Shown: positions 8,333 to 19,221, numbered from the stretch's first letter. The stretch is 64,000 bases of DNA from JAENVT01 sp963773085 (GCA_963773085.1 CAVYZS010000008.1:124001-188000); one strand, 5' to 3'. Notes: generated by a model not told the origin, from the letters alone. A program made the numbers and translations.

Positions 8333-9003
8333 TGGCCGGCCGGGTGCCGACGCGCTCGATCGAGAAGGAGCTGTGGGCTGCCGGGTACGACGTGATCGTC
8401 GGCATCGACGAGGTCGGCCGAGGTGCATGGGCCGGGCCCTTGATGGTCGGCGCGGCCGTCTTGCCGCGTCAGCGGCGTGTCAACGGCGTGCGCGATTCGA
8501 AGATTCTCACCGAGGCCAACCGCGAGTTCCTGTTCGATCGCATCGCCGCGTGGTGCGATGCCTGGGCTGTCGGTGGGGCGTCGCAGGACGAGTGCGACGA
8601 ACTGGGTATGGCCGAAGCCCAACGTCTGGCGACGCGCCGGGCGCTGGCCGGGCTCGGTGTGACCCCGGATGCAGCCGTGGTCGACGGGAGGTGGAACTTC
8701 GTCGGCGCCGAGGTGCCCTACGTCGAACTGCGCGTCAAGGCCGACCTCCACTGTCTGTCGGTGGCGGCGGCATCGATCCTGGCCAAGGTGACTCGAGATC
8801 GGATCATGCGCGAGCAGGCCGAGCACTATCCGCAATGGAGCTTCGACTCCAACAAGGGGTATCCGTGCCCGGTCCACAAGGCCGCGTTGCAGGCCTACGG
8901 CCCATCGGCCATCCACCGGCGCACCTGGGTGTTCATGGACCACTACGTGCCATGGCCGGGCGTGCCGCGCCGCATCATCCCCGAGCAACCGACGCTGTTC
9001 TGA
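8332..9003 (+). CDS. rnhB: Ribonuclease HII
   Basis: A 223-aa RNase HII that nicks RNA in RNA-DNA hybrids and removes misincorporated ribonucleotides. The first active-site acids are in GIDEVGRGAWAGP (Asp26, Glu27), followed by RDSKIL and VKADLHCLSVAAASILAKVTRD. The ending AALQAYGPSAIHR matches the family. ATG 8332 shares a base with the selD stop, so it is coupled to selD, with the amine oxidase 1 bp downstream. Confidence 0.95.
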   Translation: MAGRVPTRSIEKELWAAGYDVIVGIDEVGRGAWAGPLMVGAAVLPRQRRVNGVRDSKILTEANREFLFDRIAAWCDAWAVGGASQDECDELGMAEAQRLATRRALAGLGVTPDAAVVDGRWNFVGAEVPYVELRVKADLHCLSVAAASILAKVTRDRIMREQAEHYPQWSFDSNKGYPCPVHKAALQAYGPSAIHRRTWVFMDHYVPWPGVPRRIIPEQPTLF

Positions 9004-9004
9004 G

Positions 9005-10240
9005 ATGAGCGACGTGGCGATCGTCGGTGCTGGGCTCGCCGGTCTGCGATGTGCCGACGAACTGGTGGCGCGTGGCGCTGACGTCATCGTGCTGGAGGCT
9101 CGTCAGCGAGTCGGCGGTCGGGTGTTCAGCCATCGGTTCTCCGATGGTCAGACGTGCGAGCGGGGGGCCGAGTTCATCGATTCGAACCATGCCGAGGTGC
9201 TGGCGCTGGCGGCGAGGCTCGGGTTGCACCTCACCGAGCGGTCCGCGGACCTCGACCCGGCAGCAACGCTGCTCGATGCCGGTGGTCGGGCGGTGCCGAT
9301 GTCGATGCACGCGTCGCTCGAGCCCGACATCGCCACGTGGGACGATGCGGTTGCCGGATTGGCCGATGACGAGGCCTGCGAGTTCGCCAGCCTGGCCGAC
9401 CTGATGCATTCCCTCGATCTGTCGGTGTTGGCGCGCCTGGTGATCGGCCGTCACATCCGCACCGAGTACATGCTGCCGCCCGAGGAGGTCGGCCAACGTT
9501 TCGCCGGCGGGCTCACTCGCCTGCAGTCCGCCGGACGACGCGAATGTCATCGCGTCGTCGGTGGCAACGATCAGTTGGCCGCGGGGCTGGCCGAACAGTT
9601 GGGCGAGCGGGTGCGCCTGGCGACCGTGGTGCAGTCGATCGACGCCGACACCGGAACGATCACCTTGGTGTCCGGCGAGGTGATCACCGCGGCGACGATC
9701 GTGTCGGCGGTGCCGCTACCGGTGCTGTCGCGGATCTGGCCGTCGATGCCGCTGGAACTGGGTGCCGTGGGATATGGAGTGGGCGGCAAGATCAGCGTGC
9801 AGTTCGATCGTCGGATCTGGCGCGACTACGGGCGCAACGGCGAGGTGCTGACCGAGCGGGCGTGGGGTCACCTGTGGGAGACGACCGACGATCAAGGCGG
9901 CGATCGTGGCGTGCTGACCAACCTGCTGTCGTCGCACGACGGTGCTGCATTTGCCGCGCTGCCGGAAGCCCCTGATCGGATCGTGGCCGAGATCGACCGA
10001 CTGTTCCCGGGTGCCAGGGGCCTGGCCGGTGAGCGGGTGCACACCGACTGGACGAACGACTCGTTCAGCCTCGGTGCATACAGCTGCTTCGGGCCCGGGC
10101 AGATGGCTGCCGCGGCGCCATTGCTGCGCGCCGCCCACGGTCGGCTGTTGCTGGCCGGCGAACACACCGACGAATTCAGCGGGTTCATGGAGGGTGCACT
10201 GCGCAGCGGAGCGCGGGTGGCGGCGACGATCAACGGTTGA
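9005..10240 (+). CDS. Flavin monoamine oxidase-family FAD oxidoreductase
   Basis: A 411-aa FAD enzyme. The N-terminal dinucleotide fold AIVGAGLAGLRCADEL is followed by the Glu that binds ribose (VLEARQRVGGRV), the family block GAEFIDSNHAEV, and a C-terminal FAD segment LLLAGEHTDEFSGFMEGALRSG. This is the amine oxidase/phytoene desaturase type. The substrate cannot be read from sequence. It starts one base after the rnhB stop as the third gene of the selD operon. Confidence 0.85.
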   Translation: MSDVAIVGAGLAGLRCADELVARGADVIVLEARQRVGGRVFSHRFSDGQTCERGAEFIDSNHAEVLALAARLGLHLTERSADLDPAATLLDAGGRAVPMSMHASLEPDIATWDDAVAGLADDEACEFASLADLMHSLDLSVLARLVIGRHIRTEYMLPPEEVGQRFAGGLTRLQSAGRRECHRVVGGNDQLAAGLAEQLGERVRLATVVQSIDADTGTITLVSGEVITAATIVSAVPLPVLSRIWPSMPLELGAVGYGVGGKISVQFDRRIWRDYGRNGEVLTERAWGHLWETTDDQGGDRGVLTNLLSSHDGAAFAALPEAPDRIVAEIDRLFPGARGLAGERVHTDWTNDSFSLGAYSCFGPGQMAAAAPLLRAAHGRLLLAGEHTDEFSGFMEGALRSGARVAATING

Positions 10241-10270
10241 ATTCAGCAGCGCCCTCGGGCTTCTCGTTCC

Positions 10271-10276
10271 TAGACT
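10271..10276 (+). promoter_or_regulatory. -10 element of DMT exporter gene
   Basis: TAGACT, then ttcgcc, then GTG at 10283. Leaderless layout. Confidence 0.55.
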
Positions 10277-10282
10277 TTCGCC

Positions 10283-11254
10283 GTGCAACGATCGGGTGGA
10301 GCAGGCTCGATCGGTCATTTCGGGCCGGGCGAATGGGGCATGACGGCAGCCGTTGCGGCGATGTGGGGCAGCTCGTTCCTGTGGATCGCCATTGCCATCG
10401 ATCACGTCGAAGTAGGCGTCGTGCCACTGGGTCGTTGCGCGTTCGGTGCCATGGTGCTGGCGTTGTTGCCTTCGGCCCGCCGGCGCATCGAGCGCCGCGA
10501 CTGGCCGCGGTTCGTCCTACTGGGCGCACTGTGGATGGCCGCCCCATTTCTGTTGTACCCAATCGCCGAACGCACTGTCAGCTCGTCGATTACCGGGATG
10601 ATCAACGGCGGCTTGCCGCTGGTCACGGCCGTCGTGACCGCGTTCTACGTGCGTCGCCTGCCGTCGATGTTCCGGATGGTTGCCGTGCTGGTCGGCTTCG
10701 CCGGGATCGCGGTGATCTCGATCACATCGATCGACGAGGGAACCTCGGCCGACACCAGAGGAGTGGTGCTGCTGGGCATCGCCCTGCTGTGTTATGCCCT
10801 CGCCGCCAACATCGCCCAACCGATGCAATGGAAATACGGCTCGCTGGCGCCGATGATGTGGATGGCGCTCATCGCCACCGTGATGTCGCTGCCGTACGGC
10901 ATCATCGGCCTGGCCCGCAGCGGATTCGACATGGAGGCGCTGGGTGCCTTGTTCATGCTCGGCGCGATGGGCACCGGGATCGCCTTCGCCTTCTACGGGG
11001 TGCTGCTGACCAGGGCCGGAACCGTGCGCGGCATGATCGGCATCTTCTTCACCCCGATCATCGGGATGGTGCTCGGGGTCGCGGTTCGCGGCGACACGCT
11101 GCACCCTCTCGCTCTCGTCGGGATGGCGATCGTGATCGTCGGGGCGATCATGGTCAGCCGCCCCGAACCCGGGTTGCAGCGCGGTCTACCCGAGAGCCTG
11201 GGCGAGGTCGGCGACGAGGTCGGTTGCGGACTCGATGCCGACGGAAAGACGTAG
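10283..11254 (+). CDS. EamA/DMT-superfamily transporter
   Basis: A 323-aa integral membrane protein with about ten hydrophobic segments in two EamA repeats (MTAAVAAMWGSSFLWIAIAI; ALLCYALAANIAQPMQWKYG). It probably exports small metabolites or amino acids. The C-terminal 23 codons overlap the convergent cystathionine-lyase gene by 69 bp. The tail after MVSRPEPGL has no membrane character, so the true end may have been displaced by a frame error. Confidence 0.8.
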   Translation: MQRSGGAGSIGHFGPGEWGMTAAVAAMWGSSFLWIAIAIDHVEVGVVPLGRCAFGAMVLALLPSARRRIERRDWPRFVLLGALWMAAPFLLYPIAERTVSSSITGMINGGLPLVTAVVTAFYVRRLPSMFRMVAVLVGFAGIAVISITSIDEGTSADTRGVVLLGIALLCYALAANIAQPMQWKYGSLAPMMWMALIATVMSLPYGIIGLARSGFDMEALGALFMLGAMGTGIAFAFYGVLLTRAGTVRGMIGIFFTPIIGMVLGVAVRGDTLHPLALVGMAIVIVGAIMVSRPEPGLQRGLPESLGEVGDEVGCGLDADGKT

Positions 11255-12334
11255 CAGGTTGTCGGGGACCTCCAGTGGTGACCCGGCCGCCGAGGCGTGG
11301 GTCATCTGCCCGGGATGCTCGATCAGGCTCTCGACGGCACCGAGTGACTCGGCCAGGGTGAACAAGGTGGTGGCCGCGGCGACGCGCAGCGCGGCTTGGC
11401 TTCCTCCCCTGAGGGTGAAGCTGACCATGCCGCCGAAGTCGCGCATCTGCTTGGCTGCCGCGGGGTGGCCGGGGTGGTCGGGGAGTTGCGGGTACAGCAC
11501 CCGTTCGACGGACGGATGGCCGACCAGCAGATCGACGATCGAGCGGGCGTTGGCGCAGTGGCGTTCCATGCGCACGGCGAGTGTCTTGACGCCGCGCAGC
11601 ACGAGATAGCAGTCGAATGGCGCAGGCACAGCGCCCGCCGCGTTCTGGGTGAACGTCAAGCGGCCGGCGAGGTCGTCGTCGTCGAGGGCCAGGAACCCGC
11701 CGACCACGTCGCTGTGCCCGCCGAGGTACTTGGTGGCCGAGTGCACCACGACATCGGCGCCGAGCGACAGCGGCTGCTGCAGATACGGCGTGGCGAACGT
11801 GTTGTCGACGCACACCAGCGCGCCCCGGCCGTGGGCGATTTCGCAGATCTTCTCGATGTCGAAGCAGCGCAACAGCGGATTGGTCGGTGTCTCCAGCCAG
11901 ACCAGCTTGGTGTCGGCTGGCCACTCGGCGGCCAGGAGGTCGGTGTCGATCAGATCGACTGCGGTCCATGTCAGCGCGGTGTGCACCTTGGAGATCAGTC
12001 GGAAGGTGCCGCCGTAGGCGTCGTTGCCCAGCAGCACGCGATCGCCCGGCTGGAGCAGGCGAAGGACGTTGTCCTCTGCCGCCAATCCACTGGCGAATGC
12101 CAGGCCGTGCCGCCCGCCTTCCAGTGAGGCGACGCACGCTTCGAGGGCGGAGCGCGTCGGGTTCCCACTGCGCGAGTACTCGAATCCCTTGTGACCACCG
12201 ACGCCGTCCTGGGCGAAGGTCGTGCTGAGCGAGATCGGCGTGACGACCGCACCGGTGACCGGGTCGGGTTCCTGGCCGGTGTGCACGGCGCGGGTCTCGA
12301 AACCCCACGACGACTGCTCTTCGAACTCACCCAT
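11186..12334 (-). CDS. Cystathionine gamma-lyase/gamma-synthase (PLP)
   Basis: A 382-aa Cys/Met-metabolism PLP enzyme. The PLP lysine is in SATKYLGGHSD (Lys202), with YSRSGNPTR, SGLAAEDNVLRLLQPGD and the C-terminal SVGIESATDLVADL. Pairing with an upstream cystathionine beta-synthase argues for the lyase role in reverse trans-sulfuration (homocysteine to cysteine). metB-type gamma-synthase is the alternative. Candidate starts (GTG 12343, ATG 12334) sit inside a 13-bp tandem repeat that also holds the cbs stop. Confidence 0.88.
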   Translation of the reverse strand: MGEFEEQSSWGFETRAVHTGQEPDPVTGAVVTPISLSTTFAQDGVGGHKGFEYSRSGNPTRSALEACVASLEGGRHGLAFASGLAAEDNVLRLLQPGDRVLLGNDAYGGTFRLISKVHTALTWTAVDLIDTDLLAAEWPADTKLVWLETPTNPLLRCFDIEKICEIAHGRGALVCVDNTFATPYLQQPLSLGADVVVHSATKYLGGHSDVVGGFLALDDDDLAGRLTFTQNAAGAVPAPFDCYLVLRGVKTLAVRMERHCANARSIVDLLVGHPSVERVLYPQLPDHPGHPAAAKQMRDFGGMVSFTLRGGSQAALRVAAATTLFTLAESLGAVESLIEHPGQMTHASAAGSPLEVPDNLLRLSVGIESATDLVADLAQALG

Positions 12335-12365
12335 TGATCTCACCCATTGGTCTCAGCCATTGATC

Positions 12366-12376
<11 letters not shown>
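12331..12376. repeat. 13-bp tandem repeat at the cbs-cgl junction
   Basis: Three and a half copies of CCATTGATCTCA(C/G) on the plus strand, at 12331, 12344, 12357 and 12370 (partial). Copy 2 has one change (CCATTGGTCTCAG). On the coding strand each copy carries an ATG and TGA triplets, so it supplies the cbs stop (12366-12368) and several staggered potential starts for the lyase. Confidence 0.9.
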
Positions 12377-13764
<1,388 letters not shown>

Positions 13765-13778
<14 letters not shown>

Positions 13779-15009
13779 GCGGCAAGCGTACTCGTGTCAT
13801 GCCGCGCCGCGTGTTGGGTGGGCCGGTGGTCATGATGGTTCCGTCGGGGAGTTGGATGGTTAGTTGTCGGTTGGGGGTGAGGGTCAGGTGCCAGTCGTCG
13901 TTGTGGATGTTGTGGTGGTGTTGTTCGCAGACCGGTAGGAAGTTGTCGAGATCTGATGGTCCGCCGTGGTGCCACCAGATGACGTGGTGCAGTTTGGTGC
14001 GGCTGTACCGCACTCGGCATCCTGGGATCGCACAGGTCGCGTAGATGGCGCCGAGGGCGCGTCGTTGGGCACGATTGGCAACTCGTGATGTGCGTCCGAG
14101 GTCGAGTTGGCCGGGGGCGTCGATGATCACCCCGTTACGAACCACGACGGTGTACACCTTGGCGGTCTGGTACAGATCGGCCAGGACCTGTCGGGGGAGT
14201 TCGACGGGTAACCCCCAATCGATGACCGGCTCCGCGCTCGGCGGTGGTGTGATCGACGACAACGACGATCTCGGGTCGACCCAAGCGGACCCCGCCACCA
14301 TCCAAGAGGGCGAGCAGGGCGTGGGCGCGTAGGTAGGACTGTTTCTCGAGCAGGTCCGTGGGGCAGCCGTCGGGTTGGCGATCGTGGAACAGGGCTTGGA
14401 CTTGGGCGTCGAGGCGGTTCTCCAACCTGAGCCATCGTCTCGGGATCCCAGATCGCCGACCAGCGCCCCAACCCGCTGTCGCGGTCGATCCAGGTGTTCA
14501 ACCGCACCGCCCGCTGCTGCCGTTCGAGGCGGTCGAGCCCGTCACCATCGGCCTCCAACCGTCGCGCTTGGCCACGAACTGTGCGAGCGAACTCCTCCGG
14601 CTGTCGAATTTTCGGCGATCAACACCAGCCGTTCAGCGTCGGCAGCCAGCCGGTCACGGACACCCGGCTCGACCTGGCGCAACACCCGAGTCAGGACATC
14701 GACATGCTCACCCGACACCAGACCGGCGTCCAACGAGACCCCGAACTCGGGAAGGTGTGCGACGGTCCCGGCACGGCGCAGGACCTGTTCGGCCTGACGG
14801 ATGTTGCAGCGGGAGGCGTCGGCCAAGGATTTCTCCGGGAACGACGACACCGCCGCCAACCCTCGCGCCACGACAACCTCACGGGCCTCGACCCACGACT
14901 TCAACCGCCGCAGTTGACCCGCAGCAGCCTCCAACACGACCCGATCGGCACAGCCGGCATCGACCACCGCCACCCGCCCGACCAGGTCGTGCACCTCAGC
15001 CAACTCCAT
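13765..15009 (-). pseudogene. DUF222/13E12 HNH endonuclease-family gene, three frameshifts
   Basis: Reads as one DUF222 protein of about 414 aa when three single extra bases are removed, near 14599, 14431 and 14240. N-terminal part: MELAEVHDLVGRVAVVDAG...FPEKSLADASRCNIRQAE. Middle: LDRLERQQRAVRLNTWIDRD...LENRLDAQVQALFHDRQPDG. C-terminal HNH: CAIPGCRVRYSRTKLHHVIWWHHGG...LPVCEQHHHNIH. The zinc cysteines and HNH histidines are intact and there are no internal stops, which favours sequence error over decay. Start ATG 15009 has CATGAT 6 nt upstream and a TAACACCCC motif 17 nt upstream. Confidence 0.8.
13785..13790 (-). promoter_or_regulatory. -10 element of cbs
   Basis: Minus-strand TACGCT, 6 nt, then ATG at 13778. 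It sits just upstream of the HNH gene's stop-codon region, so cbs can be transcribed independently. Confidence 0.5.
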
Positions 15010-15015
15010 CCACCC

Positions 15016-15035
15016 ATCATGACAAAGGGGTGTTA
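15016..15035 (-). promoter_or_regulatory. Promoter motif of first DUF222-HNH gene
   Basis: Minus strand: TAACACCCC (15027-15035), 5 nt, CATGAT (15016-15021), 6 nt, ATG. The same arrangement with identical spacing occurs before the second DUF222-HNH gene. Confidence 0.5.
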
Positions 15036-15040
15036 TACGG

Positions 15041-16103
15041 TCAGCCCGAGTCCACCGTCAGGACGATCTTGCCGACGTGCTGCTTGGTCAGGAACAGACG
15101 CTGGGCGGCGACGATGTCGCCCAGCGGGAAGGTCGCGGCGACGACCGGACGGATTTCGCCACGTTCGACATAGCCGACGAGAGCGGTGAACACGTCGGGG
15201 TCGAGCACTGTGCACCCGAACAGGGTGAGGTCGTTGAGATACAGGGTTCGGAGATCGAGCTCCACCCACGAACCACCGATCGCGCCGCTCGTTGCGTAGC
15301 GCCCACCAGGTCGAAGCACGGCGAGGAGCTGCGACCACGACGGCCCGCCGACCACGTCGAGCACAACGTCGATGCTCCTGCGCCCCAGTGCCCGGGCCAG
15401 GTCGACATCGCGTGGCAGAACCAGGTCAGCGCCGAGCGCCTTGACCTCGTCGTGTTTGGCGGATGCCGCCACGGCCGTCACGTGGGCGCCGCGCCGCTTG
15501 GCGAGTTGTATCGCCGCCGAACCGACACCGCCCGAGGCACCGGTGACCACGACCCTGTCTCGTACGCCAACCATCGTGCGGCTCAACATGTTCTCGGCCG
15601 CCGAGTACGAGCAGGGAATCGACGCCAGTTCGGCGTCGGTCCACGGGCAATCGACGCGCACCGCGTGCCGGGATGGCACGACGGTGTACTGGGCGAAGGC
15701 TCCGTCGACCTCGGAGCCGAAGTACATCGGCCGGGCCTCGGTATCCGCCGCATCGCGGAAGACGGGCTCGACGATGATCCGATCGTCCATGCGTAGTCTC
15801 GTCGACACCGGTCCCGACGCCAACGATTCGGCCGCACGCATCGGCACCTTGGATTCGTGGGAAGGTCGGAACCTCCCCTGCCCAACCGACGTCGGAACGC
15901 ATCGTTGGCACCGCGACATCAGGGTCCACCCGGATCGTGTTCACGACGTCAGGCGCGTACCAACCGATCCGTGTGTTGATGTCGGTGTTGTTCACACCCG
16001 CTGCCGCCACACGCACCAGCACCTGCCCCGGTCCGGGTTGCGGCACGGGGACGTCGTCGCGCACTTCGAGCCGATCGAACCCGCCGTGCCCGGTCAGGAG
16101 CAC
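15041..16103 (-). CDS. Zinc-type alcohol dehydrogenase / quinone oxidoreductase, frameshifted
   Basis: MDR-superfamily NAD(P) enzyme of about 353 aa. N-terminal GroES-like part: LLTGHGGFDRLEVRDDVPVPQPGPGQVLVRVAAAGVNNTD. Nucleotide-binding part: RVVVTGASGGVGSAAIQLAKRRGA. One extra base near 15795 breaks the frame between GRIVGVGTGVDE and DRIIVEPVFRD. A second may sit at the start, where ATG ACG AGC precedes the GTG used here in another frame. Substrate unknown. Convergent with nothing, and separated from the HNH gene by 31 bp. Confidence 0.78.
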
Positions 16104-16211
16104 CGCTCGTCATGGTCCGGGGCGTGATGTTCACGCACCACAGCTATCACGCCGGCCTGCACGCCGCTGACCTTTCGATGGGATCAAGCGGGCCGGGGCC
16201 GTCGACGGTGG

Positions 16212-16217
16212 CATGCT
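16212..16217 (+). promoter_or_regulatory. -10 element of TauD-like gene
   Basis: CATGCT, 7 nt, then ATG at 16225. Weaker match to the window's leaderless layout. Confidence 0.35.
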
Positions 16218-16224
16218 GGTCGGG

Positions 16225-17124
16225 ATGACTGCGACCATCGACACCTGGACCATCACCTCGATCACCGGCGTCTTCGGTGCTGAACTCAGCGGTGCCCACG
16301 TGCGCGACGGCGTCGATCCCGCATGGCTCTCGTCGATGCTCGAGGATCATCGCCTGCTGGTGCTGCGCGAACAACACCTCACCCATGCCGAGCAGGTTGC
16401 TCTAGCGCGACTGCTCGGTGAACCGACACCGGCGCATCCGGTGATCCCTGGGCATCCCGACTTCCCCGAGATCCTCGAACAGGACGGCGCGAAGGGCGGA
16501 CGTAATGCTCGCTGGCACACCGACGTCACCTTCATACCTGCACCGCCGGCGGCATCGCTGTTGGTCGGCGACGCCACGCCAGAGTCGGGTGGCGACACGA
16601 TGTGGGCCGACACCCGCACTGCCTACGAGAGGCTGGCCGCGCCGCTGCAGCAGATGGTCGGTCAGCTCGAGGCGGTGCATCGCATCTCGCCGCTGGCGTA
16701 CTGGGGCGAGCCGTTCGACTCCGCACTCGACCGTGCCGATGCGCAGCAACTGTTCGACGATTCGCTCGACGTACCGCCGGTAATCCATCCGGTCGTGCGG
16801 GTGCACCCGACCACGGGCCGTCCGAACCTGTTCGTCAACCCCGGTTTCACGAGTCACATCGTCGGCTTGTCACGGATCGAGAGCGACGGCTTGTTGCGCA
16901 TGCTGTACGAGCACATGACGCAACCCGAGTTCGTGCTGCGTCATCGGTGGCGGGATGGCGACGTCGTGATCTGGGACAACCGGGCGACGATGCATTACGC
17001 CGTCGACGACTATGGCAGCACCGAGCGTCGCGTGCGTCGAGTGACGATTCGTGGCCCTCGTCCGGTTGGCGTCACGGGTGTCGAGAGCCGCGTCGTCGAC
17101 GACCCGTTGATCGCCGTTCGCTGA
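16225..17124 (+). CDS. TauD/TfdA-family Fe(II)/2-oxoglutarate dioxygenase
   Basis: A 299-aa dioxygenase. The iron ligands are visible: His98 and Asp100 in RWHTDVTF and the distal His257 in RATMHYAV, followed by an Arg-rich segment that should bind 2-oxoglutarate (RRVRRVTIRG). The family acts on taurine, alkylsulfates, 2,4-D and similar substrates. No sulfonate transporter lies nearby, so I do not name a substrate. An upstream in-frame start at 16213 is possible; ATG 16225 is preferred. Confidence 0.88.
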   Translation: MTATIDTWTITSITGVFGAELSGAHVRDGVDPAWLSSMLEDHRLLVLREQHLTHAEQVALARLLGEPTPAHPVIPGHPDFPEILEQDGAKGGRNARWHTDVTFIPAPPAASLLVGDATPESGGDTMWADTRTAYERLAAPLQQMVGQLEAVHRISPLAYWGEPFDSALDRADAQQLFDDSLDVPPVIHPVVRVHPTTGRPNLFVNPGFTSHIVGLSRIESDGLLRMLYEHMTQPEFVLRHRWRDGDVVIWDNRATMHYAVDDYGSTERRVRRVTIRGPRPVGVTGVESRVVDDPLIAVR

Positions 17125-17138
17125 CTCACTGTCACTGG

Positions 17139-17852
17139 TTACTCGAAGACGCAGAACTCGTTGCCTTCGGGGTCGGCCAGCACCCACCAGCGGGTCTCGT
17201 CGTCCTTGGGGCGCAACAACGTCGCCCCGGAGGTGATCAGGCCGGCGATGGTGGTGCTGATCAGCGTCACGTCCCAGTGGACCCTGTTCTTCGCCGTCTT
17301 CGGCTCAGGCACGCGGTGGAAGACCCAGAACATGTACGGGAACCCGGCGGCACCTTCGATCCATACGAACGGCACGCCCTCGCGGCTACCGACGGTGCCT
17401 CCGGTGTGATCGGCCCACCAACCTGCGATGGCCGTCGGATCGACAGAGTCGACGACGAGTTCGAACGGGCCGAGCGCCGATGGGTCGGCGGGATGTGGAC
17501 CGAACACGCACACCGGCACGCCGTCGGGATCATTGACGATGTGCCACGTGATCTCGCCGTCGGGGGCCCGCTCGATGGTGCCCCCGACGGCCAGCAGTGG
17601 GGCCGGGTCGCCGTCGGCGACGCGGATGTCGATGTGCACGCGGCTCTTGCCGGCGATCGATTCGGGCACGGTGTTGATCCACACCCTGCGTTGCTCGGGC
17701 CCGTCGGGTGGCGCGTCGAGGTGGATCTCGCCGTCGTCGTGCACCACTACCAGCTGGTCGAGGGCCACGCTCCAGAATGCTGCGACGGCAGCGGGACGTC
17801 CGTCGCCCGCGGTCACGTCGATGCACAGATCCTTGAAGGCAACATCGGGCAT
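17139..17852 (-). CDS. VOC (glyoxalase-like) family protein, two domains
   Basis: A 237-aa protein with two tandem glyoxalase-like halves, each ending in the typical block (IVNDPDGVPVCVFG and VLADPEGNEFCVFE). Such two-domain actinobacterial VOC proteins are mostly uncharacterised. They may be metal-dependent lyases, dioxygenases or binding proteins. It converges with the TauD-like gene across 14 bp. Confidence 0.8.
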   Translation of the reverse strand: MPDVAFKDLCIDVTAGDGRPAAVAAFWSVALDQLVVVHDDGEIHLDAPPDGPEQRRVWINTVPESIAGKSRVHIDIRVADGDPAPLLAVGGTIERAPDGEITWHIVNDPDGVPVCVFGPHPADPSALGPFELVVDSVDPTAIAGWWADHTGGTVGSREGVPFVWIEGAAGFPYMFWVFHRVPEPKTAKNRVHWDVTLISTTIAGLITSGATLLRPKDDETRWWVLADPEGNEFCVFE

Positions 17853-17858
17853 GGGTCA

Positions 17859-17864
17859 AAGGTA
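17859..17864 (-). promoter_or_regulatory. -10 element of VOC gene
   Basis: Minus-strand TACCTT, 6 nt, then ATG at 17852. Leaderless layout. Confidence 0.55.
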
Positions 17865-17893
17865 GTCGTTGACCAGCAGCCTGGTTGCGGGCG

Positions 17894-17899
17894 TACCGT
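17894..17899 (+). promoter_or_regulatory. -10 element of DUF5655 gene
   Basis: TACCGT, 7 nt, then GTG at 17907. It supports that short start against a much longer open frame upstream that is antisense to the VOC gene. Confidence 0.5.
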
Positions 17900-17906
17900 T
17901 TGTGAC

Positions 17907-18320
17907 GTGTCGTGGACGTGCCCGAAATGCCGGCGTCAATTCGCCCGTCGTGGGCAAGGTCACGAGTGCGCGCCGGCGATGACGTTGGACGAGTACTTCA
18001 GCACCGGGCCCAGCTTCGAGCGACCGGTGTTCGACGCCGTGATGGCCCACCTACACACCCTCGGTGAGCCGTTCCTGGAGCCGGTGTCGGTTGGGGTCTT
18101 CGTGAAGCGCGACGGTGTTGGTGTACTGCAGCTGCGCCCGATGACCAAATGGGTCGCGCTGTGCCTGTTCATGCCGCGCACGGTTCACGACCGGCGCATC
18201 TCCCGCAAACCGATCGTGGCCGGTCGCACCGTGTACCACGTGGTCAACGTGCGCGGCCCGGACGACGTCGACGACGCCGTGACCGGCTGGATCACCGAAG
18301 CCTGGGAGTCCGCCGGATAG
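17907..18320 (+). CDS. DUF5655 domain-containing small protein
   Basis: A 137-aa protein starting VSWTCPKCRRQFARRGQGHEC, a CxxC...HxC arrangement that may bind zinc. The DUF5655-like part (LEPVSVGVFVKR, MTKWVALCLFMPR, HVVNVRGPDDVDDAV) follows. Function is unknown; this domain also occurs at the C-terminus of nuclease-like proteins. The GTG start fits a -10 hexamer 7 nt upstream. Confidence 0.7.
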   Translation: MSWTCPKCRRQFARRGQGHECAPAMTLDEYFSTGPSFERPVFDAVMAHLHTLGEPFLEPVSVGVFVKRDGVGVLQLRPMTKWVALCLFMPRTVHDRRISRKPIVAGRTVYHVVNVRGPDDVDDAVTGWITEAWESAG

Positions 18321-18324
18321 CCCC

Positions 18325-18384
18325 GTGCGATGAGCGATGAGCCGCCGGCGGACGCCGCCGGCGGACGCACATCTCTCATCGCAC
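18325..18384. terminator. Large nested hairpin between convergent genes
   Basis: The outer arms GTGCGATGAG (18325-18334) and CTCATCGCAC (18375-18384) match perfectly. Inside are two copies of the self-complementary CCGCCGGCGG (18342-18351, 18355-18364) separated by ACG. A good bidirectional terminator by position and stability. Confidence 0.7.
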
Positions 18385-18399
18385 GAGTCACTGCCGATG

Positions 18400-19221
18400 T
18401 CAGCCGTCGCCGATGGTTTGGATCTCCTGCACGCCCATCTCCACCGGAGTCGTTGTGCGCAGGTCACCCAGCGCACCACTGGCTCCGTTGGTTGCCTGCC
18501 ACGACACCTGCCAGATGATGGTGACCGTGCCGTGGTAGCGCAGATCGGTGGTGCCGGTGACCTTGCCGACCGACGGATACGCCGGCGTCCAGACGCAGCC
18601 GTCCGCGGCGAAGTCGGTCGACCCCCACGGTTGGCAGGCGACCAGCGTGGCGTCGCCGGCGACGTGTGACCCGGTGGCCCACTCGATGTCGGAGGCCTCA
18701 GCCGTGACGGTCGCGGACAACCCTGGGATTGCTGCCGTCGCCGTGATCGGTGGTCGTGGCGTGACGCCGAGCCACGTCTCGAAGTTGACGATCATCTTGT
18801 CGACAGGAGGTGAGAACGACACCTCAGGTCGTGGCACCAGGGCTGCGATGCGCTGGTAGGCGACTCGGGCGATGTCGACAGGGGAATGTGGCCCGACGTA
18901 GACGAACTGGTATTTCCCGTCACAGATGCGGAAGAAGACCGTCGACCGCGCGCCTGTCGCCGGATTGATGACCGTCGGCTCGCCGAGGCCGACGCTGGCG
19001 AAGTTGGAGCCGTCGACCAACGCCCAGGCCGAGCACGACGTCGTGCCCGTCGGCTTTGACACGCCCCCATTGATCGCCCCGATCACCCAAGTAGAAATCT
19101 GAGCCTCCCCGCCAGGGCCAATTGGATCGGTTCCGGCGCCGGGAAGCTGCTCACCATGAACTCCCGTGTTGCAGATTGCGCTGAGGACCAGAGTTACCGC
19201 TGCTATTCGGCCGATGGGCAC
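18400..19221 (-). CDS. Secreted protein of unknown function
   Basis: A 273-aa protein with an N-terminal hydrophobic signal (MPIGRIAAVTLVLSAICNTG), predicted exported. The mature part contains STWVIGAINGG, FFRICDGKYQFVY and a C-terminal Ig-like or beta-rich stretch (TVTAEASDIEWATGSH...DLRYHGTVTIIWQVSWQATNG). This resembles the hypothetical secreted proteins that recur in actinobacterial genomes. It overlaps the upstream lipoprotein gene by 19 bp, so they are likely one transcript. Confidence 0.7.
   Translation of the reverse strand: MPIGRIAAVTLVLSAICNTGVHGEQLPGAGTDPIGPGGEAQISTWVIGAINGGVSKPTGTTSCSAWALVDGSNFASVGLGEPTVINPATGARSTVFFRICDGKYQFVYVGPHSPVDIARVAYQRIAALVPRPEVSFSPPVDKMIVNFETWLGVTPRPPITATAAIPGLSATVTAEASDIEWATGSHVAGDATLVACQPWGSTDFAADGCVWTPAYPSVGKVTGTTDLRYHGTVTIIWQVSWQATNGASGALGDLRTTTPVEMGVQEIQTIGDG

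Noticed and set aside
16602..17906. N-terminal extension of the DUF5655 frame
   Set aside because: The extension overlaps the TauD-like gene in another frame and the VOC gene on the other strand. The GTG at 17907 fits family length and promoter position.
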